From assembly GCA_034110465.1 (NCBI GenBank), contig JAWUZD010000010.1, positions 264,804 through 328,803 on the forward strand: a DNA stretch of 64,000 bases, written 5' to 3'. A program made the translations under genes and the position numbers. The notes beneath the pieces were generated by a model. It saw only the letters and a list, made by a program, of their open reading frames with translations. It searched no databases and was not told the DNA's origin. This DNA comes from Aurantibacter sp034110465 (GTDB lineage Bacteria; Bacteroidota; Bacteroidia; Flavobacteriales; Flavobacteriaceae). Positions 43,931-53,341 of the stretch are shown here, in pieces. The number at the start of each line of letters is the position of its first letter. The first letter of the stretch is position 1.

Positions 43931-45303
43931 TTACAACATAGATTCTAAAGTCAATTTTATATCTTTTTCTGTGGTGTCAGGATTAATAAAACAAAACCTG
44001 GAAACCGTTTCTGTTATTCCTTTTTCTATCCATTTTGTTGGGGTTACTAAAGCAAAACCTTTTTCATGATTAGCATATGTCCAATTAACATAATCCTTAG
44101 GATTCCAGCCTATTCTTCTATATAATACGCAAGATAGACTTGGCTCTCTAACCAATTCTACGTGAGGTAAGTCTAAAATAAGTTTTTTGGCAATTTGAGT
44201 TAATTCTAATCCGCGCTCTACAGCTTCTTTATAACGTTCTGTTCCATGTGTAGCTAAAGAAAACCATAAAGGCAAACCTCTTACACGTCTTGTTAGTTGT
44301 ATTTGATAATCGCTTGGATTAAAACCATGCGCACCTTCATCTTTAAAAATATCTAAATACGAACCTTCTTGTGAGTGCGCTTTTTTAGCTAATTCTGGTT
44401 GTTTATAAATTACCGCTCCACAATCATATGGAGAAAACATCCATTTATGTGGATCTATAGTAATACTATCTGCTTCTTCTAAGCCATTAAACAAATGCCT
44501 TACAGAATCTGCTACTAATGCGCCACCACCATAAGCTGCATCTACATGAAACCATACTTTTTCTTTTTTACAAATCTTAGCTACTCCTTGTAAATCGTCT
44601 ATAATTCCAGCATTTGTAGTTCCTCCAGTTGCAACTACAGCAAATAATCTACTTTTTTGATCTATAGTTAAATGTTGAATACGTTCTGCTAAATCTTCGC
44701 CTTTTAAGTGATTTTCGGTTTTAACAAAAGCACCTCTACATCTACTACTTTAGCCATAGCTTTAATAGAAGAATGCGCACCACTTGAAGTTATAATTAAG
44801 CCTTTTTTATGCTCGTTTTCGGGATTTAAACTTCGCCAATATTCTCTTGCTGTTACTATTGCCGATAAATTAGCTGCGGTTCCTCCACTTGTAAAAACAC
44901 CAAAAGCACCATTAGGTAAACCCGTTAAAGATACCATCCATTTCATAGCTTCGTTTTCGCAAAAAACACCTCCTGCACCTTCCATCCAATATGCGCCATG
45001 AATACTTGAAGCAGACGCTACCAAATCAAAAAGAATTGATGCTCGCGTTGGAGATGCAGGAACAAATGCTAAATGTCTTGGATGGTCTATTTTTACATTT
45101 GCGTGTACCAAATGTTTTTTCCACAGATTAAATGCCGCTTCTCCTCCAATACCTTCTTGTGTTATTGTATCTCCTACTAAAGCTTTTAACTCTGCTTCTT
45201 TTTTAGGTTTACCAATAATATCGTCTGTTCTTGTAATTCTATCAATGGTATATTTCATAACGTCTAGCGTCATATCTACCAAGTCAATATCTATATTGTG
45301 CAT
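43931..45303 (-). pseudogene. PLP-dependent decarboxylase gene with a single-base frameshift
   Basis: Two frames on the minus strand make one group II decarboxylase of about 457 residues. The first (from ATG 45303) carries NIDIDLVDMTLDVMKY, PRHLAFVPASPT and SGGTAANLSAIVTAREYW and breaks near residue 193. The second continues with FVKTENHLKGEDLAERI, VDAAYGGGALVADSVRHLFN, the PLP lysine in ITIDPHKWMFSPYDCG, and runs to the stop at 43931. The break lies at about 44731-44734; adding one base there restores the frame. The family includes aromatic amino acid and glutamate decarboxylases. If the shift is real, the product lacks PLP-binding lysine and is dead. A sequencing error is possible. Confidence 0.85.
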
Positions 45304-45367
45304 TTTCTAAGTTTAAAACTGCAAAAATGTTATTAATTAGAAGTACAAAAGATGATTTAAGTCAGTT

Positions 45368-46966
45368 TTAAAGTGTTAAAACAGTAAAGTCTAAATCTAA
45401 TGGTTTTAAGTTTTCTATAAGTAAAGGAATCAAAGCTTCTCCATATTCCAAATAAAATTCCGAAAAATTAGTTTGTCGTTCTTGTAAACTATTATTTGGA
45501 AACAATTGATTTTGTAACTCTATAACTCGATCAACTTCATTTTTTAATTTACGCTTTTGTGCTTTTAACAAGCGTTTCTCTAAATGTTCTAGACCTTTAA
45601 TTTGTTTTCGTTCTTGAGCAGCAACTGCACCAACAAATGATTTATCGGTTTGTTGTGCTATCTCATATAAGCTTTTAAATTGCTTTTCTAAATGATTTTT
45701 TTGCGTTGTGAAATCAATATCCACTTTAGAAATAGCTTTTACTTTCTCTTTTACTAAATTGGTTTGTTCCAAAAACAACTGTTGTAACGAAATGTCTAAT
45801 TTTTCAATTTTATCAGCCTGTGATTCGCTTTGTAATAATACTGAATTACGTAATAATAATATAGGAAATGGCGTTTTAAAAGCTTCAAAATTTTGTTTTA
45901 ACTGAAACCAATATGCTAATTCTCCGCCTCCACCAATATAACATAGATTTGGCAAAATTTGTTCTTGGTATAATGGTCTTAAGATTACGTTAGGAGAAAA
46001 ATGTTGCGGGTTGTCATCAACTTCCTTTAAAATTTCAGTTTTAGAAAAAGCAAGATTTGTGTTTAGTACTTTATAAGCATCATTTTCAAAAACAATTCGT
46101 TCTCTCAAATTTTCGTTATTATAGAATAGGTTAATTTCTCTTGGGTTTACCTGAATTTTATAATCGGAATTTAACTGACTTAAAGCTTTAGACGTTTCTG
46201 TGACATTTGTAAAAGAGGTTTGCTGTTCTAGTTCTTGTTTTATACTTGGAACAAATAATTGCTTTAAATCTTTTGAATTAGCATCTACTACAATTAATCC
46301 ATAATCTTTAAACAAGAAATTAGCAATAAACCTGGTGGCTTCAGCTAAATTAGAATGTTCTAAATAAGCCTTTTTAAAGAGTTTTTCTAAAGTTTTTGCG
46401 TTGTCACTAAACCCTAATTGATTCTTAAACAACTCAAAAACTTGATCTAATCCTTTAGTATCTAAATCACCTACGGCTCCATTAGCATTTCTACTCCATT
46501 GTACTTTTTTTCCTTTAAAATTAAAATAATTTATTTCGTCAAAATCATGATCTTCTGAAGCCATCCAATACACAGGCACAAAATTATATTCTGGATAAGC
46601 AATTTTTAACTCTTTGGCTAAATTAATTGCTGATACTATTTTAAATAAAAAATATAATGGTCCTGTAAACAAGTTTAATTGATGACCAGTAGTTATAGTA
46701 AATGTATTAGGTTCAATTAAACGCTCTATATGTTCCTTTGTTAAATTAGAAGTATCTAGATTTAGATATTGCGACTTTAAAGCATTAACCAAAACGCGCC
46801 TTTTTTCTTTAGAGAAATACTGCTTTATCTCAATTTGTTTTTTAAAATCTTCAATTGCAGTTCCATTAGAATAAAAAGGTTTTAAATGTTCTGATTTAGC
46901 TAGATAATCTTTGATTAAAGACGAAAAAAATCGGATATCAGAATAGGCTAATGTGTGTTTTTTCAT
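45368..46966 (-). CDS. bshC: Bacillithiol synthase BshC (cysteine-adding enzyme)
   Basis: The ATG at 46966 (MKKHTLAYSDIRFFSSL) is preferred to a TTG four codons earlier, giving 532 residues, the usual BshC length. Conserved blocks include TITTGHQLNLFTGPLYFLFK (about residue 92), VPVYWMASEDHDFDE and LPNLCYIGGGGELAYWFQLK, with a long C-terminal coiled coil (about 390-470). The family adds Cys to GlcN-malate, the last step of bacillithiol synthesis in the cytoplasm. The bshA and bshB genes are not in the window. The neighbourhood gives no other hint. It is the strongest sign here that the cell uses bacillithiol as its low-molecular-weight thiol. Confidence 0.92.
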   Translation of the reverse strand: MKKHTLAYSDIRFFSSLIKDYLAKSEHLKPFYSNGTAIEDFKKQIEIKQYFSKEKRRVLVNALKSQYLNLDTSNLTKEHIERLIEPNTFTITTGHQLNLFTGPLYFLFKIVSAINLAKELKIAYPEYNFVPVYWMASEDHDFDEINYFNFKGKKVQWSRNANGAVGDLDTKGLDQVFELFKNQLGFSDNAKTLEKLFKKAYLEHSNLAEATRFIANFLFKDYGLIVVDANSKDLKQLFVPSIKQELEQQTSFTNVTETSKALSQLNSDYKIQVNPREINLFYNNENLRERIVFENDAYKVLNTNLAFSKTEILKEVDDNPQHFSPNVILRPLYQEQILPNLCYIGGGGELAYWFQLKQNFEAFKTPFPILLLRNSVLLQSESQADKIEKLDISLQQLFLEQTNLVKEKVKAISKVDIDFTTQKNHLEKQFKSLYEIAQQTDKSFVGAVAAQERKQIKGLEHLEKRLLKAQKRKLKNEVDRVIELQNQLFPNNSLQERQTNFSEFYLEYGEALIPLLIENLKPLDLDFTVLTL

Positions 46967-47084
46967 ATAAAGCAACAAATTATAGTGTAAATATAATAAT
47001 CTTTAAAGGTTGCTAAGTCTTAAATTTAACATAAAACTTTCAAAGTACACTTCTTAATTGATTAACTTTATAAAAATTGACATT

Positions 47085-48338
47085 ATGAAAACCTCAATTA
47101 ATATTAAACGTATTTGCTTCGTTTTTAGTTTATTGCTGCTACAAACTTTATGCACAAATGCCCAGAATACATCTTTTTTTTCAGGAAAAATTTTAGACAA
47201 GTCTACTTCTAACCCATTACACTTAGCTACAATAAATGTTGTAGACTCTAATATTAGTACGGTTACCAATAAAGAAGGAGAGTTTAATTTAAAATTACCC
47301 ACAACTAAACCTTTTAAACTACTACAAATATCTTTTTTAGGTTATCAACCGCTACAAATTGAGTTAAGCTCATTAAAAGTAACTAACAATACTATCTATT
47401 TAAAACAAGCAGCTACACAATTAGACGTTGTTGAGCTATTAACAACTAAAAGTGCTAAAGACTTGGTTTTACAAATGCTGAAACTTAAAAATGAAAACTA
47501 TCTAAATAAGTCTACCTTAATGACTAGTTTCTACAGAGAAACCATAAAAAAGAACAATAAAAACGCTTCATTATCTGAAGCTGTTTTAACCATTCAAAAA
47601 ACACCTTATACTAATTCTAAACAAGATTTAATTACTATTGTAAAAGCGCGTAAAAAAACTAATTACAGCAGATTAGATACCTTAGCTTTAAAACTCCGTG
47701 GCGGTCCCTATAGTGCTCTACATACGGATCTAATAAAATATCCTGACTTTATATTTACAGATAATAGTTATAATAATTATAGTTTTACATTTGACAAATC
47801 AACAACCATAAATAACAAAACGGTTTATGTTGTTAATTTTAAACAGAAAGAAAATGTTTCTGATGTGTTATACTATGGAAAACTATACATTGATGCTACA
47901 ACAAATGCTTTGACTAAAGCAGATTATAATCTAAATTTAGAAAATCCAGAGAAAGCAAGTGAATTATTTATAAATAAAAAACCTAATAAAGCTAAAGTAT
48001 TACCAACAAAAGCTAACTATGTTGTTAACTTTTCTTCAAGTAACGGAAAATGGCATTATGCCTATAGTAATATAAGTTTAGATTTTAAAGTAAAATGGAA
48101 AAGCCAATGGTTTGGAAAAAAATATAGCTTACAAAGTGAAATGGCTATAACCGATTGGGAATTTAATAACACCTACAAAATTACTAATAGAAAAAAATTA
48201 AAAGCATCTAGCATTTTTGAAGAACAAGCTAATGGTTTTTTAGATGATGAGTTTTGGGGAACGTATAATATTATAGAACCAGAAAAATCTATTGAAAATG
48301 CGATTAAGAAAATCAATAAACAATTGAAAAAATCTTAG
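47085..48338 (+). CDS. Secreted protein with carboxypeptidase-regulatory-like domain
   Basis: The ATG at 47085 starts a signal peptide (MKTSINIKRICFVFSLLLLQ and a cleavage site near NAQ); the TTG at 47058 is rejected. The 417-residue protein then has a CarboxypepD_reg-like domain (SGKILDKSTSNPLHLATINV, then TNKEGEFNLKL and LLQISFLGYQPLQI), about residues 30-105. The rest has beta-rich segments (FIFTDNSYNNYSFTFDKSTT, YGKLYIDATTNALTKADYNL) resembling DUF5686-like proteins. It is likely periplasmic or at the outer membrane. No partner gene is adjacent, and the function is unknown. Confidence 0.82.
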   Translation: MKTSINIKRICFVFSLLLLQTLCTNAQNTSFFSGKILDKSTSNPLHLATINVVDSNISTVTNKEGEFNLKLPTTKPFKLLQISFLGYQPLQIELSSLKVTNNTIYLKQAATQLDVVELLTTKSAKDLVLQMLKLKNENYLNKSTLMTSFYRETIKKNNKNASLSEAVLTIQKTPYTNSKQDLITIVKARKKTNYSRLDTLALKLRGGPYSALHTDLIKYPDFIFTDNSYNNYSFTFDKSTTINNKTVYVVNFKQKENVSDVLYYGKLYIDATTNALTKADYNLNLENPEKASELFINKKPNKAKVLPTKANYVVNFSSSNGKWHYAYSNISLDFKVKWKSQWFGKKYSLQSEMAITDWEFNNTYKITNRKKLKASSIFEEQANGFLDDEFWGTYNIIEPEKSIENAIKKINKQLKKS

Positions 48339-48363
48339 GCTTATAAAACTTAAAAACTACAAC

Positions 48364-48393
48364 TTGCATATATCAAATAAATAAGTACCTTTG
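48364..48393 (+). promoter_or_regulatory. Promoter of the DEAD-box helicase gene
   Basis: TTG (48364-48366), 19 bases, then TACCTTTG (48386-48393), a full -7 match. Transcription should begin near 48400, leaving a leader of about 120 bases. Confidence 0.75.
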
Positions 48394-48399
48394 CACTAT

Positions 48400-48519
48400 T
48401 AAAAAATAGCACCTCAGAGTGAGGTTTGTGTTACTAGAAGTTTTAAGGTTAAGTATTTTCGATGCGCTTCTTTATGTAACACCACATAACAGCAATGCAA
48501 TTGAATACTTACTACAAGA
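48400..48519 (+). promoter_or_regulatory. Structured 5' leader of the DEAD-box helicase gene
   Basis: The leader holds a hairpin (ACCTCA, 48411-48416, with TGAGGT, 48420-48425) and two longer-range stems. GTGTTAC (48428-48434) pairs with GTAACAC (48476-48482), and TAAGTATT (48450-48457) with AATACTTA (48504-48511). The last two cross each other, so they are either alternatives or a pseudoknot. Long leaders are typical of cold-induced RNA helicase genes, so temperature or autoregulatory control is plausible. Confidence 0.6.
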
Positions 48520-50439
48520 ATGAGCACATTCCAAGATTTAGGTCTTAACGAAGACTTACTAAAGGCAATTACCGATTTAGGTTTTGAAACACCAAGTGAA
48601 GTACAAGCCAAAGCAATCCCAATATTATTAGAAGAAGATACAGATTTAGTTGCCTTAGCGCAAACTGGAACTGGAAAAACTGCTGCGTTTGGTTTTCCAA
48701 TGTTACAAAAAATTGACATTGAAAGTCGTACTACTCAAGGTTTAATCCTATCTCCTACTCGTGAACTTTGTTTACAGATTACGAACGAGATGAAATTGTA
48801 CGGAAAGTACAGTAAAGGATTAAATGTAACCGCTATTTATGGTGGGGCAAGCATTCAAGACCAAGCCAGAGAAGTAAAACGTGGAGCACAAGTTATTGTA
48901 GCTACGCCTGGCAGAATGAAAGATATGATTAAAAGACGTTTGGTTGACATCTCTAAAATCCAATATGCGGTTTTAGATGAAGCTGACGAAATGTTAAATA
49001 TGGGTTTCAAAGAAGATATTACTGAAATCTTATCTCATACGCCAGACGAAAAAAATACGTGGTTATTCTCTGCAACTATGCCAAGAGAAGTAGCAACTAT
49101 TGCTAAGAAATTTATGTTCGAGCCTAAAGAAATTACGGTAGGTCATAAAAATGAAGGTTCTAAAACAGTTTCTCACGAATATTATATAGCAAACTCACGC
49201 GACCGTTATCACGCTTTAAAACGTTTGGCTGATGTAAATCCAGAAATATTTGCTGTGATTTTCTGTCGTACAAAAAGAGATACACAGCAAGTAGCCGAAA
49301 ACTTAATTAGAGATGGATATAGCGCTGGAGCATTACACGGAGATTTAAGTCAGAATCAACGTGATATTGTTATGAAGCAATTCCGAAACAAACAAATACA
49401 AATGCTAGTAGCTACAGATGTTGCTGCTCGTGGTATTGATGTGGACGACATTACACACGTAATTAATTACCAATTACCAGACGAAATAGAAACGTATACA
49501 CACAGATCTGGTAGAACTGGACGTGCTGGTAAGACTGGTATTTCTATGGTTATTGTAAATAAAGGAGAAGTACGTAAGATTAAAAATATTGAGCGTATTA
49601 TTAAGAATGACTTCGTCAAAAAAGAAATTCCTAATGGAATGCAAATTTGCGAAATACAACTTAAAGCTTTAGCAGGAAAAGTTCACGCTGCCGAAGTTAA
49701 TAACGATATTGACCCATATTTAGAAGAAATAAACACTTTATTTGAAGAAGATTCTAAAGAGGATTTAATTAAAAAATTCTTCTCAGCTGAATTTACACGT
49801 TTCTTTAAATACTACCAGAAATCTAAAGACTTAAATGTACAAGATAATGGTCGTGATCGCGTTGGAGATCGTGATGGTGGAGGAAAATCTTTTGGCGGAA
49901 ATGCTGCACGTTTCTTTATTAACGTTGGAGAAAAAGATGGTTACGATTGGATGAAACTTAAAGATTTCTTAAAAGAGGAATTAAATTTAGGTAGAGACGA
50001 TGTTTTCAAAGTGGATTGTAAAGAAACATTCTCTTTCTTTAATACAGAAAAAGAGCACCAAGAAAAAGTATTAGCTTTTTTCACAGACTATAAACAAAAC
50101 GGACGCTTTGTTAATGTAGAAGTTACAGAAGACAAAGGTGGACGCGGCGGCGGAGGAAGAAGCAACCGTAGTGGTGGCGGAGGCGGAAGACGACGTGAAG
50201 GTAGCAGCGGTGGAGACCGAAGAAAACGTAACGATGGACCAAGAGGCGAAAGACGTTCTGGTGGTTTTGGTGGCGATAGAGATAGAAGAAGTGGTAGCGG
50301 AAGTAGCGATCGTAGAAGCAGCTCTGATAGACCAGAAAGACGTAGTTCTGAAAGAAGCACTAGCGAAAGAAGCAGTTCTTCAGATAGAAGTTCTTCCTAT
50401 TCAGATAGACCAAGACGTTCAAGACGTTCTGACGATTAG
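48520..50439 (+). CDS. DEAD-box RNA helicase, DeaD/CsdA-like, with Gly/Arg/Ser-rich tail
   Basis: This 639-residue ATP-dependent RNA helicase has all core motifs: Q motif (TFQDLGLNEDLLKAI), AQTGTGKTAAFGFPM, PTREL, TPGRMKDMI, VLDEADEMLNMGF, SAT (LFSATMP), and HRSGRTGRAGKTG. A DbpA-type RNA-binding domain follows (about 470-550). From about residue 555 the tail is low-complexity Gly, Arg and Ser with RGG-like units, ending RRSRRSDD. Such tails bind RNA and can promote condensates. It likely acts in ribosome assembly or RNA decay, especially in the cold. The 120-base leader and strong promoter suggest control after transcription start. A terminator follows at 50465. Confidence 0.93.
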   Translation: MSTFQDLGLNEDLLKAITDLGFETPSEVQAKAIPILLEEDTDLVALAQTGTGKTAAFGFPMLQKIDIESRTTQGLILSPTRELCLQITNEMKLYGKYSKGLNVTAIYGGASIQDQAREVKRGAQVIVATPGRMKDMIKRRLVDISKIQYAVLDEADEMLNMGFKEDITEILSHTPDEKNTWLFSATMPREVATIAKKFMFEPKEITVGHKNEGSKTVSHEYYIANSRDRYHALKRLADVNPEIFAVIFCRTKRDTQQVAENLIRDGYSAGALHGDLSQNQRDIVMKQFRNKQIQMLVATDVAARGIDVDDITHVINYQLPDEIETYTHRSGRTGRAGKTGISMVIVNKGEVRKIKNIERIIKNDFVKKEIPNGMQICEIQLKALAGKVHAAEVNNDIDPYLEEINTLFEEDSKEDLIKKFFSAEFTRFFKYYQKSKDLNVQDNGRDRVGDRDGGGKSFGGNAARFFINVGEKDGYDWMKLKDFLKEELNLGRDDVFKVDCKETFSFFNTEKEHQEKVLAFFTDYKQNGRFVNVEVTEDKGGRGGGGRSNRSGGGGGRRREGSSGGDRRKRNDGPRGERRSGGFGGDRDRRSGSGSSDRRSSSDRPERRSSERSTSERSSSSDRSSSYSDRPRRSRRSDD

Positions 50440-50464
50440 AAATAATAGTTTTTATAAATTTATT

Positions 50465-50495
50465 AAAGACCAAACTTTTAGTTTGGTCTTTTTTT
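50465..50495 (+). terminator. Intrinsic terminator after the helicase gene
   Basis: Twelve-base arms (AAAGACCAAACT and AGTTTGGTCTTT) with a TTT loop, then a run of T residues. Confidence 0.92.
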
Positions 50496-50549
50496 GTTAA
50501 TCTTTCCTCAAAAAACATAAATATATCGCTCTAATACTTTTTTGTTTTA

Positions 50550-50557
50550 TACTTTTG
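50550..50557 (+). promoter_or_regulatory. -7 element before the secreted regulatory-domain protein
   Basis: TACTTTTG is a full match to TAnnTTTG and is 18 bases before the ATG at 50576. No -33 TTG stands at the right distance. Confidence 0.45.
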
Positions 50558-50575
50558 ATAACAGATTTTTATTAA

Positions 50576-51397
50576 ATGAAATTACTTCTTTCTTTTCTAT
50601 TCAGTGTTTTTTTAATGTCTTCTATAGAAGCACAAAATACAAATAGTACAACAGTTAAAGATTCTACAAATACTTTTAAAACAGGATTTGTAAGAGGTGT
50701 AATTATAGACGCTACTTCAAACGCGCCATTATATGGAGTAAATATTACCAACTTAAATCAAGTTATTGGAGCAGCTACAAATGACAAAGGAGAGTTTGAA
50801 CTTAAAGCAAAAGCAAACGACACATTGCACTTATCTTATATAGGATTTAAATCTGTTAAAATTAGAGTAACTAACGATTGGGTTAACAAAATTGAAAAAT
50901 CAACTATATCTCTTACTGAATTAGCTTTAGCTTTAGAAGAAGTTGTTATTAGCCAATTAAAACTAACTGGATATTTAGAAATAGATATTAAACAAGTTGT
51001 TGTTAACGACAGTTATCGTTATAAAATTCCAGGTATAAAAAGTGGTTACGAAGCTGGTAAAAAATCGCCTGGCGCATTATCTAAAGTTTTAGGTTCTATT
51101 TTTAATCCTGTAGATTTTCTTTACAATACGTTTTCTAGAAAAGGAGGCCAAATGCGTAAGCTAAAACAAATGAAACAAGACGACGAAATACGCAATACTT
51201 TAGCGTCTCGTTTTGATAGAGATATGCTAACAGCATTACTTGGTGTTAGTAAAATTGATTTAGACGAAATTGTAAGTCAATGTAACTATTCTAAAAAGTT
51301 TATAGACACCGCAAACGATCTTCAAGTTTTAGATGCAATAAACGAATGCTACGAAGAATATAAAATACTTAGCAAAAGTAGAAAGAAGCGTTTGTAG
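50576..51397 (+). CDS. Secreted protein with carboxypeptidase-regulatory-like domain
   Basis: This 273-residue protein has a signal peptide (MKLLLSFLFSVFLMSSIEAQ). Residues about 38-115 are a CarboxypepD_reg-like domain: VRGVIIDATSNAPLYGVNIT, then NDKGEFELKAKANDTLHLSY. The rest has no recognised domain: a basic middle (GKKSPGALSKVLGSIFNPVD) and a C-terminal helical part with ECYEEYKILSKSRKKRL. It is like the N-terminal part of TonB-linked receptors but lacks any barrel. A periplasmic or outer-membrane role is inferred. It stands alone, with no operon partner. Confidence 0.82.
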   Translation: MKLLLSFLFSVFLMSSIEAQNTNSTTVKDSTNTFKTGFVRGVIIDATSNAPLYGVNITNLNQVIGAATNDKGEFELKAKANDTLHLSYIGFKSVKIRVTNDWVNKIEKSTISLTELALALEEVVISQLKLTGYLEIDIKQVVVNDSYRYKIPGIKSGYEAGKKSPGALSKVLGSIFNPVDFLYNTFSRKGGQMRKLKQMKQDDEIRNTLASRFDRDMLTALLGVSKIDLDEIVSQCNYSKKFIDTANDLQVLDAINECYEEYKILSKSRKKRL

Positions 51398-51556
51398 GTT
51401 TTAAATTTTATAATTTTTGAAAAATTCTGACATTCCACTTTCTGAAATATACTTTTAATTACAAGGAAATAGATTATATGACACTATTTCTGGAGGTTTA
51501 ATTGTATTTTAATAACATTTTCACCTTTCATTACTTTACAAATTATTAAATATACA

Positions 51557-51754
51557 ATGTGCATATTAGAGTTTTACTTTAAGAGAACACTGCACCAAAC
51601 CATAAGAGGTGAATTATCTGTTGGTTTTTGGGCTGATAATAAAGGTGATTTAAAATATAAAAAACAATACAACATATATAGTTTCTTTATAATGTTTATT
51701 CCTGTATTTGTTATCACGACTTTATTAATCATAATTAAAGAAAACTTCTGTTAA
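51557..51754 (+). CDS. Possible small membrane protein
   Basis: A 65-residue frame starts at an ATG. The N-terminus is polar and basic, and residues about 40-60 form one clear membrane segment (YSFFIMFIPVFVITTLLIII) before a short basic end with a Cys. No family is recognised. No strong promoter, leader or ribosome signal was found in the 159-base gap before it. It could be a chance frame in AT-rich DNA; the plausible helix and polar start are the only support. The next gene is on the other strand. Confidence 0.35.
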   Translation: MCILEFYFKRTLHQTIRGELSVGFWADNKGDLKYKKQYNIYSFFIMFIPVFVITTLLIIIKENFC

Positions 51755-51807
51755 AAACCCTTTTAATAGTGACAAATAAACTTCTAAACAAATAACAAAA
51801 TAAACCT

Positions 51808-52470
51808 CTACTCTTTATTATTCTCATAATACCTTTCAATAATTTCCTCGTGAGATTTAATCGTTTTTGTACACCAATCTAATCGTTTTTCAAGAGTTTC
51901 GTTTTCAGTTAATTGCCAATTAACATCAGTTTTCTTAAGTTTTGTAGTTACGTGTTGTAAAATTATAGCTGCACTCACAGAAATATTTAAACTCTCTGTA
52001 AAACCAACCATTGGAATTTTTAGAAAACCATCGGCTTGATCTAAAACTTCTTGAGACAAACCTTCTGTTTCTCTACCAAAAAAGAAACACGCTTTTTTAG
52101 TCACATCAAAATCGTGTAATTCACAATCGTTAGTATGTGGTGTGGTAGCAATAATTTGGTAACCTTCGTTTTTTAAACTTTTAAGTGCATCTTTCACAGT
52201 ATTATGTCGGTTTAAATCCACCCATTTTTGTGCGCCCATAGCAATTTCTCTGTCTATACGTTTAGAGTTTTTTTCTTCGACTATAGTAACTTCTTGTATA
52301 CCAAAAACATCGCAACTTCTAATAACCGCGCTGGTATTATGAAGTTGATAAACATCTTCTGTTGCTACTGTAAAATGTTTGGTTCTACCAGATAATACGT
52401 GCTGAAAACGTTTTAATCTGTTTTCGGATAAGAAAGTTTCTAAATGCTCTAAAAGCTTAACATCAATCAT
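51808..52470 (-). CDS. trmH: tRNA 2'-O-methyltransferase, TrmH family
   Basis: This 220-residue SPOUT-fold enzyme has the three family motifs: NTSAVIRSCDVFGIQEV (motif 1 with the Asn and Arg), FFFGRETEGLSQEVLDQAD (motif 2) and IPMVGFTESLNISVSAAIIL (motif 3, which binds SAM in the trefoil knot). A helical C-terminal extension with LEKRLDWC is typical of TrmH, which methylates the ribose of G18 in tRNAs. No L30e-like N-terminal domain is present, so it is not an RlmB-type enzyme. It is alone on the minus strand in this stretch. Confidence 0.9.
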   Translation of the reverse strand: MIDVKLLEHLETFLSENRLKRFQHVLSGRTKHFTVATEDVYQLHNTSAVIRSCDVFGIQEVTIVEEKNSKRIDREIAMGAQKWVDLNRHNTVKDALKSLKNEGYQIIATTPHTNDCELHDFDVTKKACFFFGRETEGLSQEVLDQADGFLKIPMVGFTESLNISVSAAIILQHVTTKLKKTDVNWQLTENETLEKRLDWCTKTIKSHEEIIERYYENNKE

Positions 52471-52539
52471 AATATAATTTCTAAAACTGAAATGTAGTAA
52501 ATATTAATCATTTCCTTAAAAAGTTTTACATTTATAGCT

Positions 52540-53220
52540 ATGAAAAAACATATTGTAGTACTTACAGGTGCAGGAATTAGTGCCGAAAGTGGCATAAAAA
52601 CATTTAGAGATGCTAATGGTTTATGGGAAGGACACAATGTTATGGATGTTGCAAGCCCAGAAGGTTTTTCTAAAAACCCAGAATTGGTTTTAGATTTTTA
52701 CAATCAGCGAAGAAAACAATTACTAGAAGTTAAGCCCAATCAAGCGCATTTATATCTAGCACAATTAGAACAAGTCTTTAATGTATCTATAATTACACAA
52801 AATGTAGACGATTTACACGAACGTGCTGGAAGTAAAAACGTAATTCATTTACACGGCGAATTACTAAAAAGTAGATCAATTAACTCAGACAATGATATTT
52901 ACGATTGTAAAACAGATATTTTTTTAGGCGATAAAAACAAAAAAGGCGAACAACTTAGACCTCATATTGTATGGTTTGGAGAAAATGTACCATTAATAGA
53001 TAAAGCCGTTTCTATTTGCGAAACTGCAGATGTTTTAGTAATAATTGGAACCTCTTTACAGGTTTATCCTGCAGCAAGTTTAATGCAATATACACCTAAA
53101 TATATTCCTAAGTTTTATATAGATGCTGCTCCTGCTCCAACTAACGATATATCAATACAAGTAATTCCTAAAAAAGCGACTATTGGTGTAAAAGAAGTGA
53201 TTGAGTTGTTAAAGAAGTAA
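52540..53220 (+). CDS. NAD-dependent protein deacylase, sirtuin (CobB-like) without zinc cysteines
   Basis: This 226-residue sirtuin has the NAD pocket GAGISAESGIKTFRDANGLW and ITQNVDDLHERAGS, with the catalytic His in IHLHGEL. The Cys quartet that normally binds zinc in the inserted module is absent: the only Cys near it is in IYDCKTDIF. RPHIVWFGENVP is the later substrate-binding segment. Otherwise the fold is intact and the length fits class III bacterial enzymes, which remove acetyl or succinyl groups. The zinc-less form looks complete, not truncated; I believe it to be usual in Bacteroidota, from memory. No partner gene is near. Confidence 0.9.
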   Translation: MKKHIVVLTGAGISAESGIKTFRDANGLWEGHNVMDVASPEGFSKNPELVLDFYNQRRKQLLEVKPNQAHLYLAQLEQVFNVSIITQNVDDLHERAGSKNVIHLHGELLKSRSINSDNDIYDCKTDIFLGDKNKKGEQLRPHIVWFGENVPLIDKAVSICETADVLVIIGTSLQVYPAASLMQYTPKYIPKFYIDAAPAPTNDISIQVIPKKATIGVKEVIELLKK

Positions 53221-53341
53221 ATTTATTTAAATCTAATATTTCAATATACCATTTAAGTTTGCTAGCACTAGACTTTGTTAAATTTTTCAACTAAATTCGT
53301 TTAACAATTTTATATAATATTGTTATCAAAAAATAATACTA

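Noticed and set aside
50088..50500. Open frames on both strands over the helicase tail
   Set aside because: They are shadows of the repetitive Gly/Arg/Ser codons; their translations are low-complexity (Leu/Pro or Val/Glu) with no start signals.
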